Assembly (NCBI GenBank): GCA_900545135.1
Contig: UQXL01000003.1
Span: 50,010-114,009 of the forward strand
Direction: 5' to 3'
From: an uncultured Eubacteriales bacterium
Lineage (GTDB): Bacteria > Bacillota > Clostridia > Peptostreptococcales > Anaerovoracaceae
Length of the DNA: 64,000 bases
Both the position numbers and the translations under genes were made by a program. Shown one piece after another: positions 8,603 to 16,153 of the stretch (position 1 is its first letter; every line of letters starts with the position of its first letter). The notes under the pieces are model-generated. The model ran no database searches. It was not told where the DNA came from and saw nothing but the letters and a program-made list of their open reading frames with translations.

Positions 8603-8956
8603 CTATTCCTCCAAGTCTTTGATTATCGCTTTTATGTTTTCGAGGCGCCCAAGCGGCCGTTTGGCTCGCAGTTCCTCTTCCAGCAAGGCGATTTCTTCTC
8701 CGATCAGAGCCAGCGCTCTCTCGGTCTTTAAAAATTTATCCATAAGCTTAAGCTTATCTTCATATTCTTCAAGCGCCTGCTCGGCTTTTTTCAGCGTGTC
8801 GTGAACTGCCTGCCGTGAAATTCCAAACTCCTGTCCTATCTCGGAAAGCGAAAGATTTTCTTCGTGATAAAGCGCCATCACCTGCCTCTGCTTTTCCGTC
8901 AGCAGAGCTCCGTAGAAATCGTATAACAGGCTTGCTTTAGTTATATCGTCTACCAT
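8603..8956 (-). CDS. ylxM: YlxM/p13-like SRP-associated HTH protein
   Basis: A 117-aa sigma-factor-like helix-turn-helix protein (LTEKQRQVMALYHEENLSLSEIG, then SRQAVHDTLKKAE) always paired with ffh in Firmicutes. It modulates SRP function in streptococci. Ribosome binding site AAAGGAG precedes ATG at 8956. It heads the operon read from the 9102-9130 promoter. Confidence 0.93.
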   Translation of the reverse strand: MVDDITKASLLYDFYGALLTEKQRQVMALYHEENLSLSEIGQEFGISRQAVHDTLKKAEQALEEYEDKLKLMDKFLKTERALALIGEEIALLEEELRAKRPLGRLENIKAIIKDLEE

Positions 8957-9101
8957 GACTGCTCCTTTATCCGCTTTCAGGGTTTGTCTGCTGCTGTGCT
9001 GTCTCTGCGCTTAGGATTTCTTTGCGTACCTTCGTATGTCTCCATGTATCTGCACGCTGCCTATGCGCGGCTGTTAAGCAATTCAGCTTGACACGTTGAC
9101 T

Positions 9102-9130
9102 AGTCTACCATAGTTCAAGATGCCTGTCAA
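9102..9130 (-). promoter_or_regulatory. Sigma-A promoter of the ylxM-ffh operon
   Basis: On the minus strand TTGACA (9125-9130), a 17-base spacer and TAGACT (9102-9107). Transcription would start near 9095, about 140 bases before ylxM. Three CTTGAAA copies lie just upstream (about 9141-9180). Confidence 0.7.
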
Positions 9131-9331
9131 GCTTTTTTGCTTGAAAGATGTTGAGATTCTTGCTTGAAATGTCTTGAAAGCTATGAATGGTTTTGAGAGG
9201 ACTGCAGCTTTTAATATTAGGAGCTGAAACTCGCAGCATGAAAAGATTCAGTATAGACATTCTCAAAGAAACAGAAGATGCAGTGATCTCGTAAAACATG
9301 AATACGGGTTCTCAAGTCCCGTTCTCATTGA

Positions 9332-9452
9332 TTGACATTTATTTTGATATGTGGTATATATTAAGTAGTAAAGGGTTACCGCTTTTGGAATGGCGGTTTG
9401 ATCCTAAAATAGTTTGTAGGAAAACCGTCAAACATTTAGTTTGGCGGTTTTG
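9332..9452 (+). ncRNA. Antisense antitoxin RNA of a type I toxin locus
   Basis: A strong sigma-A promoter is visible: TTGACA (9332-9337), 17-base spacer, extended -10 TGGTATATA with the hexamer at 9355-9360. The RNA would start near 9367 and end at the bidirectional terminator 9425-9447, giving about 85 nt. It is antisense to the 3' end of the toxin mRNA. Its 5' part (from about 9372) is an imperfect hairpin whose sequence, GGGTTACCGC to GGCGGTTTG, recurs in the toxin mRNA 5' leader (9564-9587, minus strand). This matches the convergent layout of txpA/ratA-like and Fst-like systems. There is no coding frame. Confidence 0.75.
9425..9447. terminator. Bidirectional terminator shared by toxin and antitoxin
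   Basis: Nine-pair stem CCGTCAAAC/GTTTGGCGG with a five-base loop, flanked by AAAA on the left and TTTT on the right, so it can end transcripts on both strands. Confidence 0.85.
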
Positions 9453-9454
9453 CG

Positions 9455-9535
9455 TTATTTATGCTCTCTGTAGAGAGCAATAACGGCTGTAAGCAATATC
9501 AATAACTGAATCAAATCAGTCAAAGTTGTGTACAT
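9455..9535 (-). CDS. 26-aa hydrophobic type I toxin (holin-like family)
   Basis: The product starts MYTTLTDLIQ, continues with a hydrophobic stretch of about 14 residues and ends in a charged REHK tail, the form of a membrane-inserting type I toxin. The ribosome binding site is unusually strong: GGGAGGGAGGTGG ends about 6 bases before the ATG. A sigma-A promoter lies about 130 bases upstream (9669-9697), so the mRNA has a long structured leader, as expected for toxins with delayed translation. The family call comes from size, hydrophobicity, the MYxTxxDLIQ start and the locus layout. Expected action is membrane depolarisation when antisense RNA is lost. Confidence 0.72.
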   Translation of the reverse strand: MYTTLTDLIQLLILLTAVIALYREHK

Positions 9536-9668
9536 AAGCCCCACCTCCCTCCCTGGGAAGTGACCAAACCGCCAAGCGGCAACCCTTGGTGCAAAACCCT
9601 CTTCCGAGGGTAATTACCTTGGTTATATTGCGCTTTGATTTTTCTTCGCTAATATGTTTTCGCCATCT

Positions 9669-9697
9669 ATTATACATCACTCGTATGTATATGTAAA
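9669..9697 (-). promoter_or_regulatory. Sigma-A promoter of the toxin mRNA
   Basis: Minus strand TTTACA (9692-9697), 17-base spacer, consensus TATAAT (9669-9674). The start site near 9662 gives a toxin mRNA of about 240 nt ending at the shared terminator. The leader contains a second hairpin around 9590-9625. Confidence 0.8.
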
Positions 9698-9788
9698 TAT
9701 TTTAAAGTAAGAATTTTACATATACTTTCCGAACGCTAAATGGTGCTATGACAGATTTATTAAAATTAAGACCATAACGTAAAAAATA

Positions 9789-9817
9789 GCTGCAATACGG
9801 ATGAACCGTATTGCAGC
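9789..9817 (-). terminator. Terminator after the amidase gene
   Basis: Perfect 12-pair stem GCTGCAATACGG/CCGTATTGCAGC with a five-base loop. On the minus strand it is followed by TATTTTTT. Confidence 0.85.
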
Positions 9818-9825
9818 TTAGCATT

Positions 9826-10650
9826 TTAAATTCTGTCTTTGTCTATCCAGCCGGTGACCTGGCCGGTAACTCCCACCCTCGATTTGAGATTGGTTATCCT
9901 CATTCTATTTTTAACAACCACACCGTCCCAGAGATAATAAGTTCCGGTAACGTGGGTAGAAGGTACTTTGCTGGTAGACGCAGCGTAAAGAGGTGCGGCT
10001 GCCAGTTTAACCGCGGCACCCTTGGAATAGTCCTTACCTGTCGGCTTCACCGTTGATGATGAACTGCCGGAGCCTGACGAACTTCCTCCTGAAGAGCTTG
10101 CGCTTCCTTCTTCTTTAAATTTAACACCGAAGTAATTGCATATACCCTTAGCCAGAGCCTTTCCCACCATCTCGGGATTGTGGATAAATTCGTCGCAGTC
10201 TTTCTGATTGGTGTGGAAACCAAGTTCGCAGTACATCGACTTGGCCGACGGCGCATTTATCTCATAGAGGTCAGTACGCTTTGCGAACTTCGCTTTCAGT
10301 TTTCCCGGGTAAACCTCTTCTACATAAGGCGCTACGGCGTTGAAAATCTTACGGTAAGCATCATTGTCCCTGTAAAACATGAACATCAGATATCTGGCCG
10401 ATTCGTTGCTGAAAGCGTTGGTGTGGATAGGAACATGAAGCACGGCTTTTTTCGAGTCAGACTCGCTGCACCTTGCTGCCATGCTCTGTGTCGTCTTTGC
10501 TATCACTACGTCAAATCCGTTGTTCTTGAGGTGTCTGGCACATACTTCTGCGATAGGGCGGGTATGCTTATCCTCATAACAACCTGATTTTTTGCATTTA
10601 TTGGCGCCCGTGCCGTGATTGGACGGGCTTAGATATATCAGTTTTGCCAT
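9826..10650 (-). CDS. N-acetylmuramoyl-L-alanine amidase (Amidase_3), phage-lysin type
   Basis: Zinc amidase that cuts the lactyl-peptide bond in peptidoglycan. The catalytic domain covers about residues 1-180: the first zinc histidine is in SPSNHG (His12), a glutamate follows in the HTRPIAE region, and the catalytic motif is near CELGFHTNQKD. A Ser/Gly-rich linker (about 184-205) joins a C-terminal SH3-like wall-binding segment. There is no signal peptide, so like endolysins it would need a holin or lysis for release. It lies next to the holin-like toxin, which suggests a prophage or tailocin remnant. Complete at 274 aa. Confidence 0.85.
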   Translation of the reverse strand: MAKLIYLSPSNHGTGANKCKKSGCYEDKHTRPIAEVCARHLKNNGFDVVIAKTTQSMAARCSESDSKKAVLHVPIHTNAFSNESARYLMFMFYRDNDAYRKIFNAVAPYVEEVYPGKLKAKFAKRTDLYEINAPSAKSMYCELGFHTNQKDCDEFIHNPEMVGKALAKGICNYFGVKFKEEGSASSSGGSSSGSGSSSSTVKPTGKDYSKGAAVKLAAAPLYAASTSKVPSTHVTGTYYLWDGVVVKNRMRITNLKSRVGVTGQVTGWIDKDRI

Positions 10651-10825
10651 AATTTCTCCTTTCTGTCTGCGCCTGGCGCGCTTTTACAATATATGCTTTA
10701 TGCTATGTGACTTGTGTGCCGCGAAAAATCCCAAGACATAGCTTGTGTGCCGCGGAAAATCCAGGTCTACAAGACTACTTTGTCCTCCTCTAGCAATAAG
10801 CTACTATGTAAGGAGGCATATTTTC

Positions 10826-10891
10826 ATGGGCGCCGCCGCTTCCCGCCGCAGCTGCCGTCGCAGTAACGGTATGGGAATGAGAACCCCTTGA
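10826..10891 (+). pseudogene. Short Arg/Ser-rich reading frame cut by the IS3 element
   Basis: A frame with a good ribosome binding site (AAGGAGG about 9 bases before ATG) starts MGAAASRRSCRR and runs 21 codons. Its TGA stop is formed at the left IS junction (IS begins 10889), so the original gene may have been longer. The arginine- and cysteine-containing start resembles small coat-like proteins. No continuation could be found to the right of the IS. Real-gene status is uncertain. Confidence 0.3.
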
Positions 10892-10952
10892 CGTGTACCC
10901 CAAAAAGTAGAGAGGAAAATGTGATAAAATAGAAAAAGAACGGAGGTACACA

Positions 10953-11231
10953 ATGTCAAGTAAGTCCTACAAAAGAGAAATGAAATTGAAAGTAGCAAAA
11001 GAAGCAATCAGGCCTGAAAACACCCATATGGAACACATCATAGCAGAAAAATACGGGATAATGCCATGGACAGTAACGAGGTGGAAAAAGGAATATCTTG
11101 AAGCCGGAGAAGAGGCCTTTAAAAGAAAGCGAAAGAAAAGCGTCAGAGAAATCCAACTGGAAAAAGAAGTCGCAGAACTAAAACAAGAGGTAGAAATATT
11201 AAAAAAGCAGCGGCCTTCCTTGCAAATGTAA
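10953..11231 (+). CDS. IS3-family transposase OrfA (HTH protein)
   Basis: A 92-aa DNA-binding subunit: helix-turn-helix near EKYGIMPWTVTRWKKEY (about 33-49) and a leucine-zipper-like coiled coil (IQLEKEVAELKQEVEILKK, about 67-85). It reads through A6G at 11201-11207 and ends in QRPSLQM. The -1 frame from that point gives AAAFLANVKHE, which looks like the normal OrfA tail of relatives. This suggests one A has been lost from the A-run in this copy. Confidence 0.88.
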   Translation: MSSKSYKREMKLKVAKEAIRPENTHMEHIIAEKYGIMPWTVTRWKKEYLEAGEEAFKRKRKKSVREIQLEKEVAELKQEVEILKKQRPSLQM

Positions 11232-11289
11232 AGCACGAATAAAGTACCAATTCATCTATGAAAACAAAGATGAATTCAGTGTTTGCAAG

Positions 11290-12099
11290 ATGGCTAAAGT
11301 GCTTAAAGTGTCACAGAGCGGATATTACAAGTGGGTAAGCAAAAGCGAAAAGAAAGGTGATAAAGACGAGGCATTAAGGCGACAGATCATAGACATATTC
11401 ATAGAATCAAGAGGCAGCTACGGAAGTAAAAAGATCACAAGGAAAGTAAACGAGAAAGCAGAGAAAGCAGTCAATCACAAGAGAGTAGAGCGAGTGATGA
11501 GGGAAAATGGCTTGTTTTCAAAGACGAAGAAGAAGTATATACAAACAACAGATTCAAGGCACAGCGAAGAGATAGCAGAAAACCTTTTAAAAAGGGACTT
11601 TACAGCGAAAGCACCAAACGAGAAGATGGTCAGCGATACAACGGTAGTGCAGACAGAGGAGGGGAATCTATTCGTAGCAGGGATAGTGGATTTGTACGGT
11701 AGAGTACCGGTAGGAATAGCAATGAGCAAGAGAAAGGACAGAGAGCTTGTAAAAGAAGCCTTAGAAGATATGCTAATCAGAGGCAAAGGAAGAAAAGGGT
11801 GTATAATACATTCAGATAGAGGAAGTACATATGCATCAAAAGAATACCGAGAAATGCTTGAGAAGAACGGACTGATATGCAGTATGAGCAGAAAAGGAGA
11901 TTGCTGGGATAACGCGCCAATAGAGAGTTTCTGTGGGAAACTAAAAAGTGAGTGGTTAAAGAAAAAATATGATACAATAGGAGAAGCGGCAAGGGACATC
12001 TACGAATACGTATGGAGCTTTTATCCTAACGAGCGACCACACGAATCCCTTGGATACTTAACTCCATCGGAGTTCTACAGGCAATCAAAATCTGTCTAA
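11290..12099 (+). CDS. IS3-family transposase OrfB (DDE integrase)
   Basis: rve-type integrase catalytic domain with an intact DDE triad: Asp in VSDTTVV, Asp in HSDRGSTYAS, Glu in DNAPIESFCGKLKSEW. The frame stays open back to 11203 and encodes KYQFIYENKDEFSVCKM, the usual OrfB N-terminus, so natural translation is expected as an OrfAB fusion. The first internal ATG is at 11290 without a ribosome binding site. Because OrfB is +1 relative to OrfA, a classic -1 slip at A6G would stop at 11240-11242. Activity of this copy is doubtful unless recoding is unusual. Confidence 0.88.
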   Translation: MAKVLKVSQSGYYKWVSKSEKKGDKDEALRRQIIDIFIESRGSYGSKKITRKVNEKAEKAVNHKRVERVMRENGLFSKTKKKYIQTTDSRHSEEIAENLLKRDFTAKAPNEKMVSDTTVVQTEEGNLFVAGIVDLYGRVPVGIAMSKRKDRELVKEALEDMLIRGKGRKGCIIHSDRGSTYASKEYREMLEKNGLICSMSRKGDCWDNAPIESFCGKLKSEWLKKKYDTIGEAARDIYEYVWSFYPNERPHESLGYLTPSEFYRQSKSV

Positions 12100-12307
12100 T
12101 TCCCTCTCCACTTTTTGGGGTACGGTTCAGTGCAACATTATGGACCGAACAATAGTATAAATCTCACCATATTTGACAACATATTGCATTCTGCTAAAAG
12201 GTGAACACCTACGAACAAGCTCTAGAAATGACGGTATAATGACCGCTCAATGTTCTACCGTTGTGTCATCGAAAGGAACCGGCTATTGAGATGTCAATCC
12301 GGTATTC

Positions 12308-12565
12308 AATGTTGTAAAATTCTTAAAATCCATGATATCTTACAACATTACGGCCACGATACCACCTTAAATCATCATGAAAATAAAGTGAAGTTGTAGA
12401 ATTTCATAGAAATTCAAAAAAATACAACATGACTTCTGATTTATGTTGTAAAATTTTAATAACTTGAGAAAATCTACAACATTAGATGTTTTTTCACCGT
12501 AAAAGCTGCTTCAAATTTCAGAAATGTTGCATAATTTAAAGAAATCAGCGAATTCTGCAACATTT
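12308..12565. repeat. Array of four TGTTGTA/TACAACA palindromic units
   Basis: Units of about 40-44 bases lie at 12308-12349, 12392-12430, 12443-12483 and 12522-12565. Each starts (A)ATGTTGTAAAATT or the TGTTGCA variant and ends with the near-reverse complement AATTCTACAACAT(T). Centres differ in sequence. An extra half-unit (TGCAACATTA, 12131-12140) touches the IS right end. The same family recurs at 21.3, 31.7 and 61.2-61.8 kb. No gene is credible from 12100 to 12848. Confidence 0.8.
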
Positions 12566-12668
12566 CAGTTAATGCCGCTGACCATTCAGTCTAAAGCGAA
12601 ACGACTCGCCCCATGTCCAAGCATAATCCGCAACAAAGCCAGAGGCGTTTTTCAAACTATTTCAGGCA

Positions 12669-12740
12669 AAATCCGCTGCAGAATCCGCGATAGAATCCGC
12701 AACAGAATTCGCAATAAAATCCGCTGCAGAATCCGCGGCA
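12669..12740. repeat. 12-bp tandem repeat, six units
   Basis: Six 12-base units (AAATCCGCTGCA, GAATCCGCGATA, GAATCCGCAACA, GAATTCGCAATA, AAATCCGCTGCA, GAATCCGCGGCA) with consensus RAATCCGCNNNA. A seventh diverged unit is near 12625. In one frame it would encode a four-residue RIRN-like repeat, but the frame begins inside the palindromic array and lacks a ribosome binding site. Confidence 0.85.
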
Positions 12741-12848
12741 TTTTCCGAGCAGTCCCATTAAAATTTCAGGTGATTTCCAGATATACATTTCAAAAAAACA
12801 CTGATATATTAAAAAGTATGATACACTATACTTAAAGGAAGGATAAAT

Positions 12849-13556
12849 ATGCGAATACTTGTTGTCAGCGATACCCACGGCCAGCTTTCAAGGTTCTGGG
12901 ACATATTCGAAAAATTGAAGAAAGAGTTTTCGCCAAACGCCATAGTACACTGCGGCGATTATTTCAAAGACGCGGATAAAATAAGAAAGCGAACCGGGAT
13001 CCCTGTGTTTGCAGTCAAAGGCAACTGCGACGGAGATTTTTCTGACGACGGAAATATGATCCTTGAAACAGAAGCCGGCAACTTTCTCATAACCCACGGC
13101 CTCATGCTCAATGTAAAATACAATTTGCAGACTCTCTATTACAAGACTTTGGAAGACGAGTGTATAGGCGCTTTCTTTGGACATACCCATAGAAAAGCAT
13201 ATTTAAACATGGACGGAATATATCTTATGAACCCGGGAAGCCTTACGCAGCCAAGGGACGGCTCAGGCGGTACGTTCGGCATTGTCGAAACGTCAGAATC
13301 CGGCGTGTGGGGAAAGATATACTATTACGATGATTTCATGGCCTACGGAACCGGTGGCGGAGCCCGGATCAAAGCCGGAAGCAGTGCCGAAATCGGATCC
13401 GAAAGTAAGCTCGAAAACGGCGCCGCGGCAGCAGATACTCTTGATGGAGAAAGCCGGGGCAATAAAACAGGCGGCTCAGGCCAAGCTTCCGGCAAAAAAT
13501 CCAAAGTAACCGGCGGCAAGCTCAGGGATCTGCTCAATTACAGCGACAGGTTTTAA
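12849..13556 (+). CDS. YfcE/MJ0936-family metallophosphoesterase
   Basis: Cytosolic two-metal phosphodiesterase. The calcineurin-like motifs are intact: SDTHG (7-11), GDYF (about 36-39), KGNCD (about 56-60), THG (about 82-84) and GHTH (about 109-112). The catalytic domain ends near residue 165. A further 70 residues rich in Gly, Ser, Ala and Lys have no recognisable fold and look like a recent low-complexity extension. The start follows AAGGAAGG by about 6 bases. Substrate unknown; cyclic-nucleotide or generic phosphodiester activity is typical of the family. Confidence 0.88.
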   Translation: MRILVVSDTHGQLSRFWDIFEKLKKEFSPNAIVHCGDYFKDADKIRKRTGIPVFAVKGNCDGDFSDDGNMILETEAGNFLITHGLMLNVKYNLQTLYYKTLEDECIGAFFGHTHRKAYLNMDGIYLMNPGSLTQPRDGSGGTFGIVETSESGVWGKIYYYDDFMAYGTGGGARIKAGSSAEIGSESKLENGAAAADTLDGESRGNKTGGSGQASGKKSKVTGGKLRDLLNYSDRF

Positions 13557-13595
13557 ACACCAGCATGGCGTGGCTCATGCAGCGACATATTTCAG

Positions 13596-13659
13596 GCGGA
13601 AGCACAGGCCAAACTGCGGCAGATTTTAAGCGGAAGCACAGGCCAAACTGCGGCAGATT
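13596..13659. repeat. 30-bp direct repeat upstream of dsdA
   Basis: Two identical 30-base copies (13596-13625 and 13630-13659) beginning GCGGAAGCACAGGCCAAACT and separated by four bases. They lie in the leader of dsdA; a regulatory role is possible but unsupported. Confidence 0.85.
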
Positions 13660-13709
13660 CAACCGATGACAAAGCCTAAACTCAGATAAAAATTCAAGCG
13701 GAGGAAAAC

Positions 13710-15026
13710 ATGGATATTAAAAAAATTATGACTATGAATCCCATAATTTCTGATATGGCAGATTACAAGGAAGTATTCTGGCTCAACCCCAAGGCCGGCC
13801 AGCAAACCGCCGGTCAGAAAGCTTCGATACCTTTCGGCATGGCAGACATTGAAGAAGCGGAAGCCAGACTCGCCCGTTTCGCACCGTATATCGCGAAAGT
13901 TTTCCCGGAGACAGCCAAGTCCGGCGGAATCATAGAATCAAAGCTCATAGAAATTCCCAAGATGAAAGCCGCGCTTGATGCTATGTGCGGACCCATCAGA
14001 GGCTCGCTGTTTCTCAAAGGCGACAGCCATCTTCCGATTTCAGGCTCCATAAAGGCTAGAGGCGGCATCTATGAAATTTTAAAATTTGCTGAATCTATCG
14101 CCATAGAAAAAGGCCTGCTTACAGAAACGGACGATTATTCCAAACTGGCCGGCGAAGATTTCCAAAAGCTGTTCTCCGGTTATTCAGTAGCTGTAGGCTC
14201 CACAGGAAACCTTGGTCTTTCAATCGGTATCATCAGCGCTAAGCTGGGGTTCAAAGTCACAGTACACATGTCCGCCGACGCGAGGCGCTGGAAGAAAGAA
14301 CTGCTTCGCTCCAAAGGCGTTACCGTTATAGAATATCCGGACGATTACCAGAAAGCGGTCGCTGAGGGCAGAAAAGCCGCAGCAGACGATCCTACATGCC
14401 ACTTCGTCGACGACGAGGGTTCTTCCGACTTGTTCCTCGGATATTCCGTAGCCGCCAAAAGACTTGCTTCGCAGCTTGAAGAAGCAGAAATAAAAGTAGA
14501 CGACGACCATCCGCTTTTAGTATATATACCTTGCGGCGTTGGCGGAGCTCCGGGAGGAGTAGCTTTTGGCTTAAAAGAAATGTTCAAAGAAAACGTACAC
14601 ATATTTTTCGCCGAGCCCACTCACGCGCCATGCATGACGCTGGGACTGATAACCGGCCTGCACGATGGAATCTCAGTCGCAGATATAGGACTTGACGGCA
14701 TGACCGACGCCGACGGCCTGGCTGTAGGCCGTCCGTCAAGATTGGTGGGCTCCATAATGGAGACGCTGCTGGACGGCTGCTATACAATATCTGACGAAGC
14801 CCTTTATCCTTTCCTGAATCAGCTGGCTGACAGGGAAAAGATATATATAGAGCCTTCGGCATGCGCTTCTTTTACAGGTCCGTCCAAGGTCACAGCAGCT
14901 GTTGATTACTTGGAACGAAACGGTCTTTCCGAAAAAATCAGCAATGCCTGCCACATCCTCTGGGCCACGGGAGGAAGCATGGTTCCCGATGAAGAGATGA
15001 AGCTGTATTACGAAAGAGGAAAATGA
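13710..15026 (+). CDS. dsdA: D-serine ammonia-lyase (D-serine dehydratase)
   Basis: PLP enzyme that converts D-serine (and slowly D-threonine) to pyruvate and ammonia. Fold-type II: the Schiff-base lysine is Lys115 in SGSIKARGG, and the phosphate-binding loop is GSTGNLGL near 168-175. The FAEPTHAPCM and CHILWATGGSMVP segments are typical of DsdA. At 438 aa it matches the single-chain DsdA family. GCGGAGG lies 6 bases before ATG. Its stop overlaps the start of the ArsR gene by ATGA, so the two are translationally coupled. Likely role: detoxifying D-serine or using it for energy. Confidence 0.93.
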   Translation: MDIKKIMTMNPIISDMADYKEVFWLNPKAGQQTAGQKASIPFGMADIEEAEARLARFAPYIAKVFPETAKSGGIIESKLIEIPKMKAALDAMCGPIRGSLFLKGDSHLPISGSIKARGGIYEILKFAESIAIEKGLLTETDDYSKLAGEDFQKLFSGYSVAVGSTGNLGLSIGIISAKLGFKVTVHMSADARRWKKELLRSKGVTVIEYPDDYQKAVAEGRKAAADDPTCHFVDDEGSSDLFLGYSVAAKRLASQLEEAEIKVDDDHPLLVYIPCGVGGAPGGVAFGLKEMFKENVHIFFAEPTHAPCMTLGLITGLHDGISVADIGLDGMTDADGLAVGRPSRLVGSIMETLLDGCYTISDEALYPFLNQLADREKIYIEPSACASFTGPSKVTAAVDYLERNGLSEKISNACHILWATGGSMVPDEEMKLYYERGK

Positions 15027-15370
15027 TCATGAACAGTATTCATAAAGAGCTTATACCGAAAGCCGCGGCATTCTTTAAAGTCGTTGGCGATGAATCAAGG
15101 ATGAAGATAATATGCACTATTTCCGACGGTGAAACATGCGTAAACGACATAGCCGACGCCATCGGCATGACCAAATCCGCCGTTTCCCATCAGCTCAAGC
15201 TGCTGAAAGATGAAGGGCTGGTCAAAGCCCGCAGAGAGGGCAAAAATATATTCTACAGCCTTGACGACCATCACGTCGAAGATATAATAGACATCGCCTT
15301 TACTCATATAGAGCATAAAAGCCACGGCGAATCCTGCCACTGCAATCAATGTGAGGGAAAAGAGCTGTAA
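15023..15370 (+). CDS. ArsR/SmtB-family metal-sensing repressor (CzrA-like)
   Basis: A 115-aa winged-helix dimer. The recognition helix lies in MTKSAVSHQLKLLKDEGL (49-66). The alpha-5 zinc/cobalt site is complete: Asp82, His84, His95 and His98, with the D-x-H-x10-H-x2-H spacing of CzrA. Arsenic- or cadmium-type N-terminal cysteine pairs are missing. The tail HGESCHCNQC adds three cysteines and a histidine that might form a further metal site. Odd context: such sensors normally flank a metal exporter, but this one overlaps dsdA by 4 bp. A fitting operator lies upstream of the P1B-ATPase operon at 38378-38430. Confidence 0.9.
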   Translation: MIMNSIHKELIPKAAAFFKVVGDESRMKIICTISDGETCVNDIADAIGMTKSAVSHQLKLLKDEGLVKARREGKNIFYSLDDHHVEDIIDIAFTHIEHKSHGESCHCNQCEGKEL

Positions 15371-15461
15371 CTATACCACCGTTTCAGCCAAAGCAATGCT
15401 GTAAACATACGTAAAATTTCGTCAGCAGTTAATATATCAAAATAAAAGTCCCAAAAACTTG

Positions 15462-15535
15462 AAGTGACCCCCCCCCAAAAAAAAGTTAGACCAAAAATCT
15501 AAAGATTGGGAGTGCCTCAAAACTTTTGGGGCTTT
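15462..15535. other. Possible IS-end scar with C9/A8 tract
   Basis: GAAGTGACCCCCCCCCAAAA and AAGTTAGACC resemble the terminal repeat of other IS3-type elements, and AACTTTTGGGG about 40 bases on is its inverted partner. No transposase remains. The C9 run (15468-15476) is prone to slippage. Confidence 0.3.
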
Positions 15536-15540
15536 TTCTT
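15514..15540 (+). terminator. Terminator downstream of dsdA-arsR
   Basis: Stem GCCTCAA/TTGGGGC (one G-T pair), five-base loop, then TTTTTCTT. It lies about 145 bases past the ArsR stop. Confidence 0.6.
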
Positions 15541-15631
15541 ACGCATACAAGCGGCCTATGCTGCTGTAACGCTTGCATAGGCAGCTTCAACTGCTGCACT
15601 GCTTGCAAAAACAGTTCCTGCCGCTGCACTG

Positions 15632-16153
15632 CTATTCTACAATATTTATGACGCCTGTCTTTTCCGGCGACTCGTTGACGGAACCCTCTGCGGCATATCC
15701 TAAAGCTGCCGCTCCGTAAATCACGTGGTCATCCGGGATTCCCCACTCTCTGAGCAGTCCACGAACCTCAGGCTCATCACATACGTCCCTGAGCTGATTT
15801 ATCCACACGGAGCCGATTCCCAGGGAATGCGCCGCCAAAAACATGTTTTCCATGGCGCAGGCGTTGTCCTCTACTCCCCAGCGGCTTTCCCTCTCGTTTG
15901 TAGGAATGATGAGGACATCCGGCTTGTAGAAGTCGTACCCCTCGCGGCCAAGTTTGCGGCCTGTGAGCTCAGCAAGCTTTTGTATCTTTTTCCTGTCGGT
16001 GACTGCAATCAGCCTGATGGTCTGCATATTCATTCCTGACGGGGCATATATTCCCGTCTTTAAGATCATATCCAGGTCTTCGCTGCTTATCTTTTGTTCT
16101 GTAAACTTTCTGACGCTTCTTCTTGTAAGCATATTTTCTATAACTGAATTCAT
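15632..16153 (-). CDS. Nitroreductase-family FMN oxidoreductase
   Basis: A 173-aa small nitroreductase fold starting with the FMN-binding RRSVRKF (12-18) motif, then APSGMNMQ (38-45) and the C-terminal GIGSVWINQLRD (about 113-124) segment. It uses NAD(P)H to reduce nitro, quinone or flavin-type acceptors; substrate not predictable. GGAGG precedes ATG at 16153. Monocistronic as far as seen. Confidence 0.88.
   Translation of the reverse strand: MNSVIENMLTRRSVRKFTEQKISSEDLDMILKTGIYAPSGMNMQTIRLIAVTDRKKIQKLAELTGRKLGREGYDFYKPDVLIIPTNERESRWGVEDNACAMENMFLAAHSLGIGSVWINQLRDVCDEPEVRGLLREWGIPDDHVIYGAAALGYAAEGSVNESPEKTGVINIVE

Larger units (their letters stand above)
10889..12129 (+). mobile_element. IS3-family insertion sequence (IS150/IS3-like)
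   Basis: A 1241-bp element bounded by imperfect inverted repeats of about 30 bp: left TGACGTGTACCCCAAAAAGT, right (complement) TGAACCGTACCCCAAAAAGT, both continuing GAGAGG. It encodes OrfA (10953-11231) and OrfB (11290-12099). The flanks (CCT left, GTG right) show no 3-4 bp target duplication, so one flank may have been rearranged. The right end abuts TGCAACATTA, half of a dispersed palindrome found nearby. OrfB is in the +1 frame relative to OrfA, not the -1 frame usual for the family. Confidence 0.9.

Noticed and set aside
9105..9299. 64-codon minus-strand frame
   Set aside because: It lies upstream of and overlaps the ylxM promoter, has no ribosome binding site and no recognisable features.
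12524..12835. 103-codon frame with RIRN-type repeats
   Set aside because: It starts inside a palindromic repeat unit, lacks a ribosome binding site and owes its length to the 12-bp tandem repeat.
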